From: Ashinkailepas kermadecensis
Taxonomy: Eukaryota; Arthropoda; Thecostraca; Neolepadidae
NCBI GenBank assembly: GCA_034440615.1
Contig: JAOTOM010004685.1
Span: 150,001 to 214,000 of the forward strand
Length of the DNA: 64,000 bases
Direction of reading: 5' to 3'
A program made the translations under genes and the position numbers. This document shows, in pieces, positions 10,481 through 20,684 of this stretch. How positions within the stretch are numbered: position 1 is the first letter of the stretch; every line of letters starts with the position of its first letter. A model generated the notes under the pieces. It ran no database searches. It saw nothing but the letters and a program-made list of their open reading frames with translations, and was not told where the DNA came from.

Positions 10481-13285
10481 CTGAAAACACGCACGGTAAA
10501 CAGGTCTCACTGATGAACTGCCGGGCAATTGGAACCGATCGGATGCATACTTGTCGCACAGCGTGCTTGCAAGACATGCCTCACATACTACTTAACAGCA
10601 TTTGGCAGCTCCGCTCTAAAGGTGCAAACAAAGCACGTGCCGCTGACGGTTGACTTCAGCCAGGGGCTTGTCGATGACACAAGAAACCGCTCGGAAAACG
10701 GTCTTGACACCTGATCTCACCAATACGTGGTGTCTCTACGCATGCCTGTGACGCCGTGACTCGCGACAGGTGGAGTCAAATTGGCCCCGCCTACCAATGT
10801 GTTGTCTATTGTTGCCGAAGCGCGAATGCGATCGCTGCTATGATTGGCGTAGCAGTGCAATGATCAATTGTACGGACATTGAGGAAAAATTCCCCAGGTC
10901 AGGTTGGAGGTACATAAGGTCTTTAGTATTATGTACAATTCGCGTACTTCGTACAATGATTCAAACCTTACGTACTTGCGCATCTACTGACATAACAACA
11001 TTTTGCAACACCAACTGCATAGTCAACCAAATAGCAGGTAGCACATCATGCCGACCGAAAAGATCACGACAGGTCGCGTTATTGCCGCTAACCTCATACA
11101 CACCGGGAGCGCCACATACCCATTTAAATAGACTGCAGCGAACCAGACGGCGCCATCGGGTGAATTCCTCCATCATCAATTTGTTCATGTTGATCATCGC
11201 GTTCAACAGCTTGAACTGACCTAGCGTGACGTGACCGACATGACTTCAGCTTGTTTTCTAAGTGGGAACAAAATAAGACCACGTTTGCAAAGTAGATGCA
11301 CAATCAGCGTCGGAAATACTCGGCTGTTTTGGACGCTCTCTCCGGAGAGGCGAGTGGGCGCATAGGCCCTTCTTTCACGTTGCGGGCAAGGTCGACCGAA
11401 CGACCTTGACCGGTCGCCGCACGGCTCGCTGCCACGTGAAAGAGCAGGCCGGTTGGGTGGCAGCGTGCAAGAATGGACTACTTTTGTTCTGAGCGTAAGT
11501 CCAGAAATGCCCAGTATTTCCGACGCTGTGCACAATTGACAAAAACATTTCAATAAGCATGCTTGGAAACCAACAACTACTCCAAGTGGTGCCAAAATAT
11601 GCTTAATGAACGCTTATGCCAGTGCAGATGCACAATCGCAAGATTTTACGTTTGAGCCGTCACATAATTAGTTCGTGCACCACAGCGCTAAAGAATTTAT
11701 ACTAGGCGGCTCTGTACCACCCTTTACATATTTTGAATTGCCTGTGACTTCATATAAATAAGGTCAACAGGATTGTTACGGTACTTAAAAAGGTATCGAC
11801 TTTCGTTTGAATTGCTCTGATCCGAACGTTGGGTCCAGGAATACGATGGTCGACCAGAACAACTCGACTCCACCTCAGCCAGTCCAGTGTAACGTTATGC
11901 TCCAGCTAGTGCCGAACTAATTCGAATGGTAGGAGCACTTTGGCAAGGAGTACATTAATAAATCAATTATTTCAATGTAATTTCATGGCATTCGAACTTT
12001 ACGTAAGCGCACGGTGTGTGGAAGGTGTGCTAATGTCAAGAGAATATCAACAACGAAGCACAACTACAACAAACATACAAGCACGGGTGTTGTTTTGTAT
12101 ACGTTTGGGATGGCTTAAGCCACTCCAACTTTTTTTAGCCACCCTAATACGGATTTGAGCCATCCAAATGGTATTGAAGAAGAAAATAACAACCATTAGA
12201 ACAACAGTGCACGTTGCAAGCATGCCCAGAGATGATTAACAGTCCGTATTTTCTTGCTTACGTGTCCTCTGTACAGTGTACATGTTCTTATAAATTTACC
12301 CTTTAACTGTTGTGTTTTGCTATCATTACTGGGCTGGTACCACCGCTAACATTACCACGGCGATTGCCAATGGCAGCTTGATCCAATCCAAAAAGAATCG
12401 TTGACATGTCTCTGGCACCCAGACACAATCAGCCAGCACATCTTATCATACTATTAAGCTGGGCACACAATTAGCAGTTAAGCTTCATTGGTTCAGCTAA
12501 GCTGTATTTGTGAACGTGAAACACATTTCTATTTGGTCATTCATAGTTTTCCTAACTGTCATGCTTACATTTAGTTCTATCGCTAGCCATAATGATTAAA
12601 ATTAGCAGTGCCGCAAAACACTTGGTTCATGGCATGTATCGCAATTGGTAAATACGCAACACATCACTGTACACACGATACATTTGCACCCAATGACTTC
12701 AAGCTAGCACTTCTCACTCGTCATGTAACAACAGTTCGTTCGTCTTCTGGTTACACAGGGAATGTAAGTAGGGTCCGTCTAAAGTCGGAGAGTCTTCTTT
12801 GACTGTGGTGACGATCGCCGCAGGAAAATGACTGGGACGCGTTCGCCACACACCGCACGGTGGTGTTGCCGCCGTTTAATTTAATGCAGAAAAGGCGTAG
12901 TCGGAGTTCAACCAACACGCTCAGCTTATCGTATGCACAAGAAGAGGCATGCTGGGAAATGCGATGTAAACAACAGGATCTTTCTGTCTCTTTCAGTGTT
13001 GGCCTTTTGATACCGTAACACCATTCATATTTTGCGTGCTCGGTATTTGCCGCGGTCAAGTAATGCGCCTTGCATACGATGAAGACATAATATCTCCCGT
13101 GTTTATGTGCTCAGTACGGTTTTCCAGGTTCCCGTCCAGATGCATCGCGCCACATACTTTCGAACATTTGAGCCATCCCAATCATTTTCATCAAACGACA
13201 TGCCAGAATGACTGGGGCCGAGAAAGCGACGCCAGCGGCCAGTTTGCCGTGTGGCGTGGAGCCGTCTCGGCCTGCCGGCACCGAC
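10481..13285. other. CEP290 intron 23
   Basis: Holds the first hAT MITE; otherwise AT-rich and without recognisable features. Confidence 0.5.
11305..11528. mobile_element. hAT-type MITE, copy 1
   Basis: A 224-bp element with terminal inverted repeats CAGCGTCGGAAATACT and AGTATTTCCGACGCTG, and a perfect 8-bp target duplication TGCACAAT on both sides (11297-11304 and 11529-11536). The CAG terminus and 8-bp duplication are the hAT pattern. No coding capacity, so non-autonomous. Confidence 0.9.
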
Positions 13286-13466
13286 CTGATCCTCTTGGCG
13301 TGGGTTGTTCGCAGACCGGACATCTGGACTCGGGCGTTGGCCGCATCAGTTTCGGCCTGATATATGCGAGTCTCGGCCGACGTCAGCGCCACTCTGGCGG
13401 TCGCCAGCTGATGCTGAAGTTCCGCCTCCGACCGCTCCACGGTTAGTAGGCGCTGGTGCAGCGATG
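13286..13466 (-). CDS. cep290: CEP290 exon 23
   Basis: Acceptor CGTTTTCAG, donor GATCAG/GTCGGT. Codes for SLHQRLLTVERSEAELQHQL and RIYQAETDAANARVQMSGLR. Human counterpart LEQKLDEKEQALYYARLEGR. Separated from exon 22 by the 11.5-kb intron holding the sulfatase gene and the retroelements. Confidence 0.9.
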
Positions 13467-15724
13467 CTGAAAACGATCACGAGATTGGAATTGTACCGCT
13501 CGGAAGGGGCATGATATTTGCACAGCCGTTTCATTGACCAACAACAATGCAATAAAATAATACGATGCTCGACGACAAATCTCACGAAAGCGTGCGCTTC
13601 TTGTACAACCATGTAAAACTGTTATGCTGCAGAATCTAAATGAAAGGTGTACTATGAAATATCACATGTTTTAAATTTCATCAAGTTAATGAACACTACC
13701 GAAGTAATAAAGGTGACATAACGGATGCACATATATTAACCAACGCTAACTTCCTCGTTAGTTAATGGCAACTCCCCACATGAGTTGCCAAAGTATCCTC
13801 TCGATATCCATCCAATGAAACTTGGAGTTGTGCAAAGCAATGACCTTGCAGTTTAGCCTAGTACTTAAACCTATACTTTAGGTCGAAGCTCGACGTCCAC
13901 GCCACTCGAGGACAAGTCACTGCAGCATTTGGTAGCATTCCTCGCCTTCGTCACCATGCAATATCCGTCAATGGTCACTCGCGCCAGTGATGTTTTGAAA
14001 TATGTCTTAGATAGTTGGTTTGACGTACCTAGAGAGCAGTAGACCACCGGGTAACCATAGCGTGACATTCCACTATCGCACCGCATACGACACCAAGACG
14101 AAATAATCCCACCTCCTGAGCTAGTGGTTTCGAGTGAATGTCATTCTGATAACATCATAACATTGTAGGCGCAATTATTCAAGCAGATGCATCGGGTTCC
14201 GTCTATCAAGAAAACGTAGTTGTGCTATATGTGCTTCTGAAATGAGTCATGTGCAACTAAAATGTTGTTTAATATGTTTCCGACCAGCCAGTATGCTCAC
14301 TTTAATACACCCAGCGTGACTGATACTAAGTTAGTACTTGTACGCCATGGCGGCGTCAGATAAAGTAGTAATCTCACAGAGTAGTCAGTTCACTTTAATT
14401 GTGCTGTCCAAACTAGCAAAACAACACTTCGGCGCATTGAAGGAATAGCGCGCATTGCCACAACCCACGCACACAAAATTAATGTTGACTCACTTTGAGC
14501 TCAATACATCAACAGCACAGCAGCCGGAAGCGTGCAGCGCAGGCCTATCAGCGCCCTACATCAAATACACACTATGACGGTCACGCGGTGGAGGCATTAT
14601 ATCAGGCGGTAGAGCAAAACTTCACGCATCGGTCAGCAAGACGTTGAGTTTCGCTGACTCAGTGGCACCGGTTGAAACACCCGTCTCTCTTATTCAACAG
14701 CGTACATTCACAGGCGCAATGCTACCACTCGTTTGGTTTGTTTACATACAGTTCACTATCAGGATCGCTGTTACAACTGACGAGGCAGCTGGGTTGTGTT
14801 CGGCACTGCCACGTGTCGCTGACACGTCCGGCACTGTCACGTGTATTTGTATTGGTATTTGTGTTTGTATATACTACAGACACATCCACAGACCACGGTG
14901 ACTATTATCGTGCCCGTCGAAATGAGTGAGATCAACAGGAATGGGGATATGATAGGCGATAGGATATTGGGAAGGTTGTAAGGCTGGGTGTTGAGACTGG
15001 GTAAGGTAGGGATATTGCGGCATGGGGCGAGTCAGCCAGTATCGGCGCCTGGCTCAACAGACAGCGGGTAGGAGGATGCAGGGATAGGGAACAAGTAAAC
15101 AAACAAATACAATCCAATGGAGAAAGGATGACCTTGCGAGCTCGAGATTCTTTTCGTGAGGAGTGGTTCTTGGACTTCATGTAATTGAAAGGGAGATGAC
15201 GCCGCACAAACACATATTTGTCATGCACTACACTGCAATATGTCGCTGGCTTGCCGTCTGTGCAAACATGAATCATGGTTAGATTATCATATGGCTGGGA
15301 GCTATTCCTGTTGGGTCACCATGACACTCCGGGATCGGTGGATTGCCCGGAAAATAAGCGCGTCTTCTTGTTTTGGCCTCAATGATTGCCTGCTCGAATT
15401 CACTCCTCAACATGCTGATACAATAAATATTTGGCTGTTTCAACTTCTTCATCTTTGAAGTTTCATTAATTAAACCCGCTAGTATGTCAGGAGGAACACT
15501 GCCCGCTTCGTTCAACAAGTAGCATATTGCTCATTTATAACGGCTGTAATATTGCTTGCAATAGCGAACGCTCTTCACCACAAACGTCGCGCTCTGTGAC
15601 GGAATAAAATCAATGTAACTGAGCAAGCGATGGTTTTGCGTGTAAAGAAAATATCCGACCTTCAATATACCAAGAGGTGCTGAGTTGACATCAAAAGTAT
15701 CGATAAAGATTATACTTTATTACT

Positions 15725-15757
15725 CAACGTTTCGGCCAGGGGCCATCGTCCGGAGTG
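15725..15757 (-). ncRNA. Degenerate hammerhead-ribozyme-like motif of the Penelope element
   Basis: Read on the minus strand: CGGACGA, then a 4-bp GGCC/GGCC helix with a 3-base loop, then GAAAC. The hammerhead core is CUGANGA - helix II - GAAA. Here the second core base is G instead of U, which should inactivate it. Penelope-like elements are known to carry minimal hammerheads at this place. Confidence 0.5.
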
Positions 15758-16102
15758 ATGAAAAAAGCTCAAGCTTAAACATTGAAAAAAGCACGCGGGA
15801 AAAAAGCGTGCAAAAAGACACGTGGAATGCAGAAAAGCCTCCTCAGTGGTGCAGACACTCACAGAAACTACAAACCAGAAACAAACTATGTCAAGAAGGA
15901 ATCCTCTGAGGAAGCCCGAGCCGATGGTCCACATACATATCGATGCATACACTCACGCACATATATAGACAGATATCCAATATAACGAGTAATACATACT
16001 ATATATAATTTATGTTTATGTAATTTTATGTGATATACCAAGACGTCGTTTGCGTGTTTAGTTGCGGCCGTAGATTACGTATATGTAGAGATTCGAGGAC
16101 CT

Positions 16103-16780
16103 TCAGATCAGCGTTGTCCCTGGCTGTTGTAGAATTTCTACTTTGAAGTTTGTGTTAGTGTCGCTGTGTTCCATGTTAGAATGTTTGTCGATCATGTGTT
16201 CGCCTAAAGGTGTGTATGCTCTCCGAAGTCTGGCATCTCCCAAGTGCTCATTGTACCTATCCCTGATACTACGTTTGGTTTCACCGACATAAAATGTTCC
16301 AAGACAGCGATTGCACGTTATTTTGTAAACTACGTTTTTCCGTGTGCATCTACCTTTGAGCCCGTTGATACAAGTGTGGCACGTTCTCCTACCAGCGGGG
16401 CATGGCGGCATTTCCAGGGCTGAGCGGACCAGGTAAGATTTCAGCGTAGGTCCGCTAGTCCAGGCTACCCTAACATGGTTTAGATGAAACGAACGGATGG
16501 CTGCGTTTACCTGTCGACATAGTTGGTCATCGACAAAAGGAAGTCTCATGTAAACATAGTTGGGATTGCTACCCGCTCGATGCCGACGTTGCTCACCTAT
16601 CCTACTCCTGTTGTGAGGGTGAACAGCACGAGCGGCGGAGTGTACCCGATGTGCTGGGTATCCGTTTTCCAGGAAAAGAGTGGTCATCTTCGCAATGCTC
16701 CGCTCGCATGAAATAGTATCGGAGGAGACTCGTGCTGCTCTCCTCATTTGGGATGTTAGAACGGCCTTTTTAGTAGCCAT
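16103..16780 (-). pseudogene. Penelope-like ORF remnant with GIY-YIG endonuclease domain
   Basis: A 225-codon open frame. A Cys-rich segment (CPAGRRTCHTCINGLKGRC) precedes the endonuclease domain, with VYKITCN then FYVGETKRSIRDRYNEH, in which Tyr, Gly, Arg and the downstream residues are of the GIY-YIG class linked to Penelope reverse transcriptases. The frame ends early by comparison with the second copy, which reads on to LHIRNLRPQLN, so a frameshift occurs near 16120. The domain makes the target nick for retrotransposition in intact elements. Confidence 0.85.
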
Positions 16781-17967
16781 CGGGTGGGCTGTGTAACATG
16801 GTTAAAGTTAATGTGACCGTTCGAGACTCTCTGGAATGTACTGTCTGTGTCACCGCGATAAGGCCGCGTGAGGTACCAAAACACGAGTATCAGCTATCAC
16901 CTCAAGAACGTCAGGCAGGCAGCCCATCCGATCCACCACAGATAAGATCCATGTCCCGCTCGCAATGTTCGATTGTTAGCCGCTGCGATGAGATCACCCC
17001 ACGAGATTATAACCGATAAGAGACGAGCTCGTGTCGAGGAGTTCGCATACCACAAAGCTAATGGCGCCACCAGCCGGGTGCCTTTCTCGAACCGACGTCA
17101 GTTGCTAAGGCGACTGCCGGACACAGCGGCTGCAAAACTGCAACCTAAGCGTGCGACCGGCTAGACGGGGAGTGCACGAGAACTGAACCCATGACCCGTG
17201 ACGAATCAGGAGTCAGCAACATCCAGCCAGGGCGATGGCCGCCGGCACAACTAGCCAATCCGGACCCGGGGCACATTTGACTGGCGCGTCATATTGAACC
17301 GACCAATGAGAGTGCGGGTTGTACGCCGATGATGTATTTGCGTGGGCCGACTCGTGTTTATATGTGTGTACTAATGAAAATAAAGAGAGAAGCCCCGGAG
17401 ACCGCCAGAAGAGGGTTCCAGAGAGAACGAGCGTTTTCTTGTCGAGCGGGCGAGGTCTCGCCCATCACGGCTCAGGTGTAGGCGACTACGACGTAAACTC
17501 AGTCGTTTTCACGTATCATTTTATTCCGAGGTTTTAAATATCGCAAACGCTTGGTCCAACTAGACTACACACGGCCAGGGAAGAAACTACCCTATAACTG
17601 GTGCCGAGACCGCGGATGTAGGCCCCTGGACAGTCACCAAGCCGTCACATCTGGTGCTGGTTATCTCCGGGCATCACATCGGACGACCTGAGGTCAACTC
17701 ATCCGACTACGAGTGCGTCCGTCTGCAGGAGGAGCAAATCTATCCGACTACCTCAACAACGCTGTAAGCCCGGAAAATTCCCAAAATCCTTTCAACAATA
17801 CCTGTGCCAAATTTTGACCACTGCATAGTATTGGAGTGTTCGTATGTTCACTGTGTATGGGCGTGTGAATTGTACGTGGATTAGGAAACTAATTAGCCGC
17901 ACACCTCTCCGCAAAACCTGTGTGAATCGAAATTTTATTTTGAGAAATTAATTAACGTAAAGGAACC

Positions 17968-18978
17968 ATGACCGATATTCCTCTGGATCGTATCTCTGAG
18001 AGTTTTAATCAAATCAGGATGGAATTAAGAGCTCAGGGCTTAAGTAACAATATTAAACAATATACAGGCGATAGCCATAATAAGTTAATCGAGTGGATCA
18101 AACAATTAGACCGTATCAGTTTTAGTATGGATAATGAACAGATGAGAATCATTTGTTTAAAAACACTTGGTGGACCCGCGGCTGAATTTCTCCAACGTAT
18201 GCTATCGCTACAAGTAAGCCTAACGTGGGCAGAGATTAAACAGGTAATGAGGGAAGGCTATTCGGACCTCTCAGATCAAAAGAACGCACAAGAAACCTTG
18301 AGAAGGGTAAAGCAATACCGCAGCGAATCGGTACAGAACTACTCGGAGATAATTATTTCACTAGCAAAGGAAGCTTATTCAGATTTTAATAGTCCTGCGA
18401 CCCAGGACATTTTGTTAGATGTGTTCAACAAAGGTGTACAAAGCCACCAGCTAGCATACACATTATATAGACATTCCTTTCAGGCCCTTGAGGAGGCAAT
18501 ACAATTCGCTGTGCATGAACAGCAACTGCTTAAAACATTTTTATTATGTCGGGGATCACAGAAAACTGATGAGGAACCCATGGAAGTTGATATGGTACAA
18601 AGCGGAAATGAACGGTTGGATAAGATAGAGAAACTAGTAGTATCCCTAGGGGAGACTGTATCAAAATTGGCCGCTCAGAAACTGGACCCCCCGAAACCAC
18701 AAACCCAGCCTCAATCAGGACAACGAGTATTCCTCCCATCACAGCCACAATATCCGCGACCACCGAGACCGTACGTTCCCCGACCCAACTATGGACCTCC
18801 AATGCCGCGCCCCTCTTTCGGTCCCACCATGTGGAAGTCCCGACCGCCAAACCCGACTGGTCCCTCGTTTCAATGGACCCCGGACGGCCGACCGATCTGC
18901 TACAAGTGTACCAAGGTGGGCCATATTGGACGACAGTGTCGTTCCTGCCCGAATTCCCCTAGACAGGCGGAAAACTGA
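17968..18978 (+). CDS. gag-like polyprotein of the LTR element
   Basis: An intact 336-codon frame. Residues 1-200 are helical and capsid-like. A Pro/Gln/Arg-rich stretch follows at about 230-300. A CCHC zinc knuckle (C-x2-C-x4-H-x4-C; CYKCTKVGHIGRQC) sits near residue 312. Structural, nucleic-acid-binding protein of the retrotransposon particle. The knuckle is complete and no stop interrupts the frame, unlike the following pol part. Codon use is AT-rich against the GC-rich host exons. GGAAAAC directly before the stop could be a -1 frameshift site. Confidence 0.85.
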   Translation: MTDIPLDRISESFNQIRMELRAQGLSNNIKQYTGDSHNKLIEWIKQLDRISFSMDNEQMRIICLKTLGGPAAEFLQRMLSLQVSLTWAEIKQVMREGYSDLSDQKNAQETLRRVKQYRSESVQNYSEIIISLAKEAYSDFNSPATQDILLDVFNKGVQSHQLAYTLYRHSFQALEEAIQFAVHEQQLLKTFLLCRGSQKTDEEPMEVDMVQSGNERLDKIEKLVVSLGETVSKLAAQKLDPPKPQTQPQSGQRVFLPSQPQYPRPPRPYVPRPNYGPPMPRPSFGPTMWKSRPPNPTGPSFQWTPDGRPICYKCTKVGHIGRQCRSCPNSPRQAEN

Positions 18979-19312
18979 GACGCTCCATTGCGAATGACCA
19001 CCTCAATGGAGCTAACATTAAGCAAAAAGTGAACCTACAGAGGAAGGAAAGAAAAAACATCCGTAGGAAACGAGACCCGAAGAAACAGAAATCGAACCAC
19101 AAAAATGTTCAGCACGTTCGTGTTAAACCCAACACTCCCATGTGATGGATTAAAATCGGGAATCAGAAGGCTTATACGCTCGTTGATACAGGAGCAGATA
19201 TTTCGCTAATTTCAAAGGAACTTTTTGACAAAATCACGGAAAAACAGACTCTCAGATTTTCAGAGGATCAAAAAGATCGCATCCCACTCATTTGAGCAAG
19301 CGGGCATCGTTT
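18970..19312 (+). pseudogene. Protease (start of pol) remnant of the LTR element
   Basis: In the -1 frame relative to gag. A Lys/Arg-rich spacer precedes a retropepsin motif LVDTGADISLIS, with the catalytic D-T-G. At least two in-frame stops, one just before and one after the motif, break it. Non-functional as it stands. Confidence 0.75.
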
Positions 19313-19401
19313 GAAAAACATTGGTGTAGGAATATTTAGAGTCGAGATGAGTAAATTCAGTAAACCATTCAGCTTTCAATATTTCAGTAAACCATTCAAC
19401 C

Positions 19402-19872
19402 ATGCCAGACTTCGGAGAGCATACACACCTTTAGGCGAACACATGATCGACAAACATCCTAACATGGAACACAGCGACACTAACACAAACTTCAAAGCAG
19501 AAATTTTAGCAACAGCCAGGGACAACGCTGATCTGAAGGTCCTCGAATCTCTACATATACGTAATCTACGGCCGCAACTGAACACGCAAACGACGTCTTG
19601 GTATATCACATAAAATTACATAAACATAAATTATATATAGTATGTATTACGCGTTATATTGGATATATGTCTATATATGTACGTGAGTGTATGCATCGAT
19701 ATGTATATGGACCATCAGCTCGGGCTTCCTCAGAGGATTCCTTCTTGACATAGTTTGTTTCTGGTTTGGAGTTTCTGTGAGTGTCTGCACCACTGATGAG
19801 GCTTTTCTGCATTCCACGTGTCTTTTTGCACGCGTTTTTCCCGCGTGCTTTTTTCAATTTTTAAGCTTGAGC
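19402..19872 (+). mobile_element. Penelope-like element, 3' fragment (copy 2, inverted)
   Basis: Same sequence as copy 1 but opposite orientation. It retains the last ~70 codons of the ORF (RLRRAYTPLGEHMIDKH ... LHIRNLRPQLN) and the 3' untranslated part, but stops short of the hammerhead-like end. With copy 1 it forms inverted repeats of about 470 bp around the LTR element. A 29-bp local duplication (ttcagtaaaccattca twice) marks the left junction. Confidence 0.85.
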
Positions 19873-19959
19873 TTTTTTCTATGTAGAAAAACAAACACGT
19901 CCATCCACCTGAAACCACATAAATCGAATGATGGACAGTGCCGGTCAGTCAGCGGGGCT

Positions 19960-20684
19960 TCACACAGCCGACACGAGTGTGAGCGGGGCCTGACAGCCGA
20001 CACAGCCAGTGTGAGCGGGGCCTGACACAGCCAACACTGAGTGTGAGCGGAGCACGATACGGCTGGCCAAGGTCACGACGCGTCTGGCCGTGCGGGGCCC
20101 ACAGCGCTCACACGTGCACGGCAACGTCCGGGCCATCACGGTCGGACGACACTGACGAGAGGCGATTATCGCGTCACACCGACGGCGCCCGGTCAGTGTC
20201 GCTCCAGTGCTCGGCGCGCAAACACCAGCAAACACGGCGCTCATAACGGAACACGACTTGCCGGACTTCACACCGACCGAGTACGGTGCTTTGTAAACAC
20301 AACATAGCCAACAGAGCTGCTTGCCGACAGGCAGCGGTGCCGCCGACAGAGATCCCAACCGAGCGTGGTGTTGCTCGAACACGGCCCGAGCGACGACGAA
20401 GCCTTCCACCAGCACCACAACAGCAACCTCAGCAACTATCGTCGGTGCAGTGTTCTCTGCACGGCCGGGAGGTGAGGCGCGTGGCGCGCTTCAAATAGGC
20501 GTGTGGATACGACCGCCGGGACAAGACATTGATCTGTCAAAGCCGGCGCTGAAGACGAGCACAGCCAACAGACCAACCCAGCTAAGGGACGCGCGGCAAG
20601 GATAGTGCACCGGCCAACGAGTGACCGTGTACTGGTCGCAACGCATGTCGACGTGCCACCTCTGACGCGGACATCCACCGAACG
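19960..20684 (+). promoter_or_regulatory. Upstream region of the sulfatase gene
   Basis: GC-rich leader between the retroelement block and the sulfatase ATG. At 19963-20048 a unit like acagccgacacgagtgtgag recurs about three times. No TATA box is evident. This stretch must hold the promoter and 5' untranslated region if the gene is expressed, but no specific element can be named. Confidence 0.3.

Larger units (their letters stand above)
15725..16796 (-). mobile_element. Penelope-like element, 3' fragment (copy 1)
   Basis: Carries the C-terminal reverse-transcriptase/GIY-YIG part of a Penelope-like retroelement, its 3' untranslated end and a hammerhead-like motif near the end. The 5' side stops abruptly near 16796, where the LTR element begins. 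The reverse-transcriptase catalytic domain is absent, so it is dead by truncation. Confidence 0.85.
16792..19401 (+). mobile_element. Decayed LTR retrotransposon (5' LTR, gag, protease remnant)
   Basis: Order seen: a region beginning TGTAACATGG with a TATA-like tttatat (about 17358) and an aataaa signal (about 17379), read as the 5' LTR; a primer-binding-type sequence tggtgccgagaccgcgg (17599-17615); a gag-like ORF (17968-18978); and an interrupted protease frame to about 19310. Reverse transcriptase, integrase and a 3' LTR are missing, the element ending at the second Penelope fragment. LTR ends are not exactly placed. Gypsy/Ty3-like is the likeliest class. Confidence 0.75.

Noticed and set aside
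15782..15985. A conserved Lys-rich small protein, also found at 19654-19857 (minus)
   Set aside because: Both frames are the 3' untranslated part of the same Penelope element; retention follows from the recent common origin.
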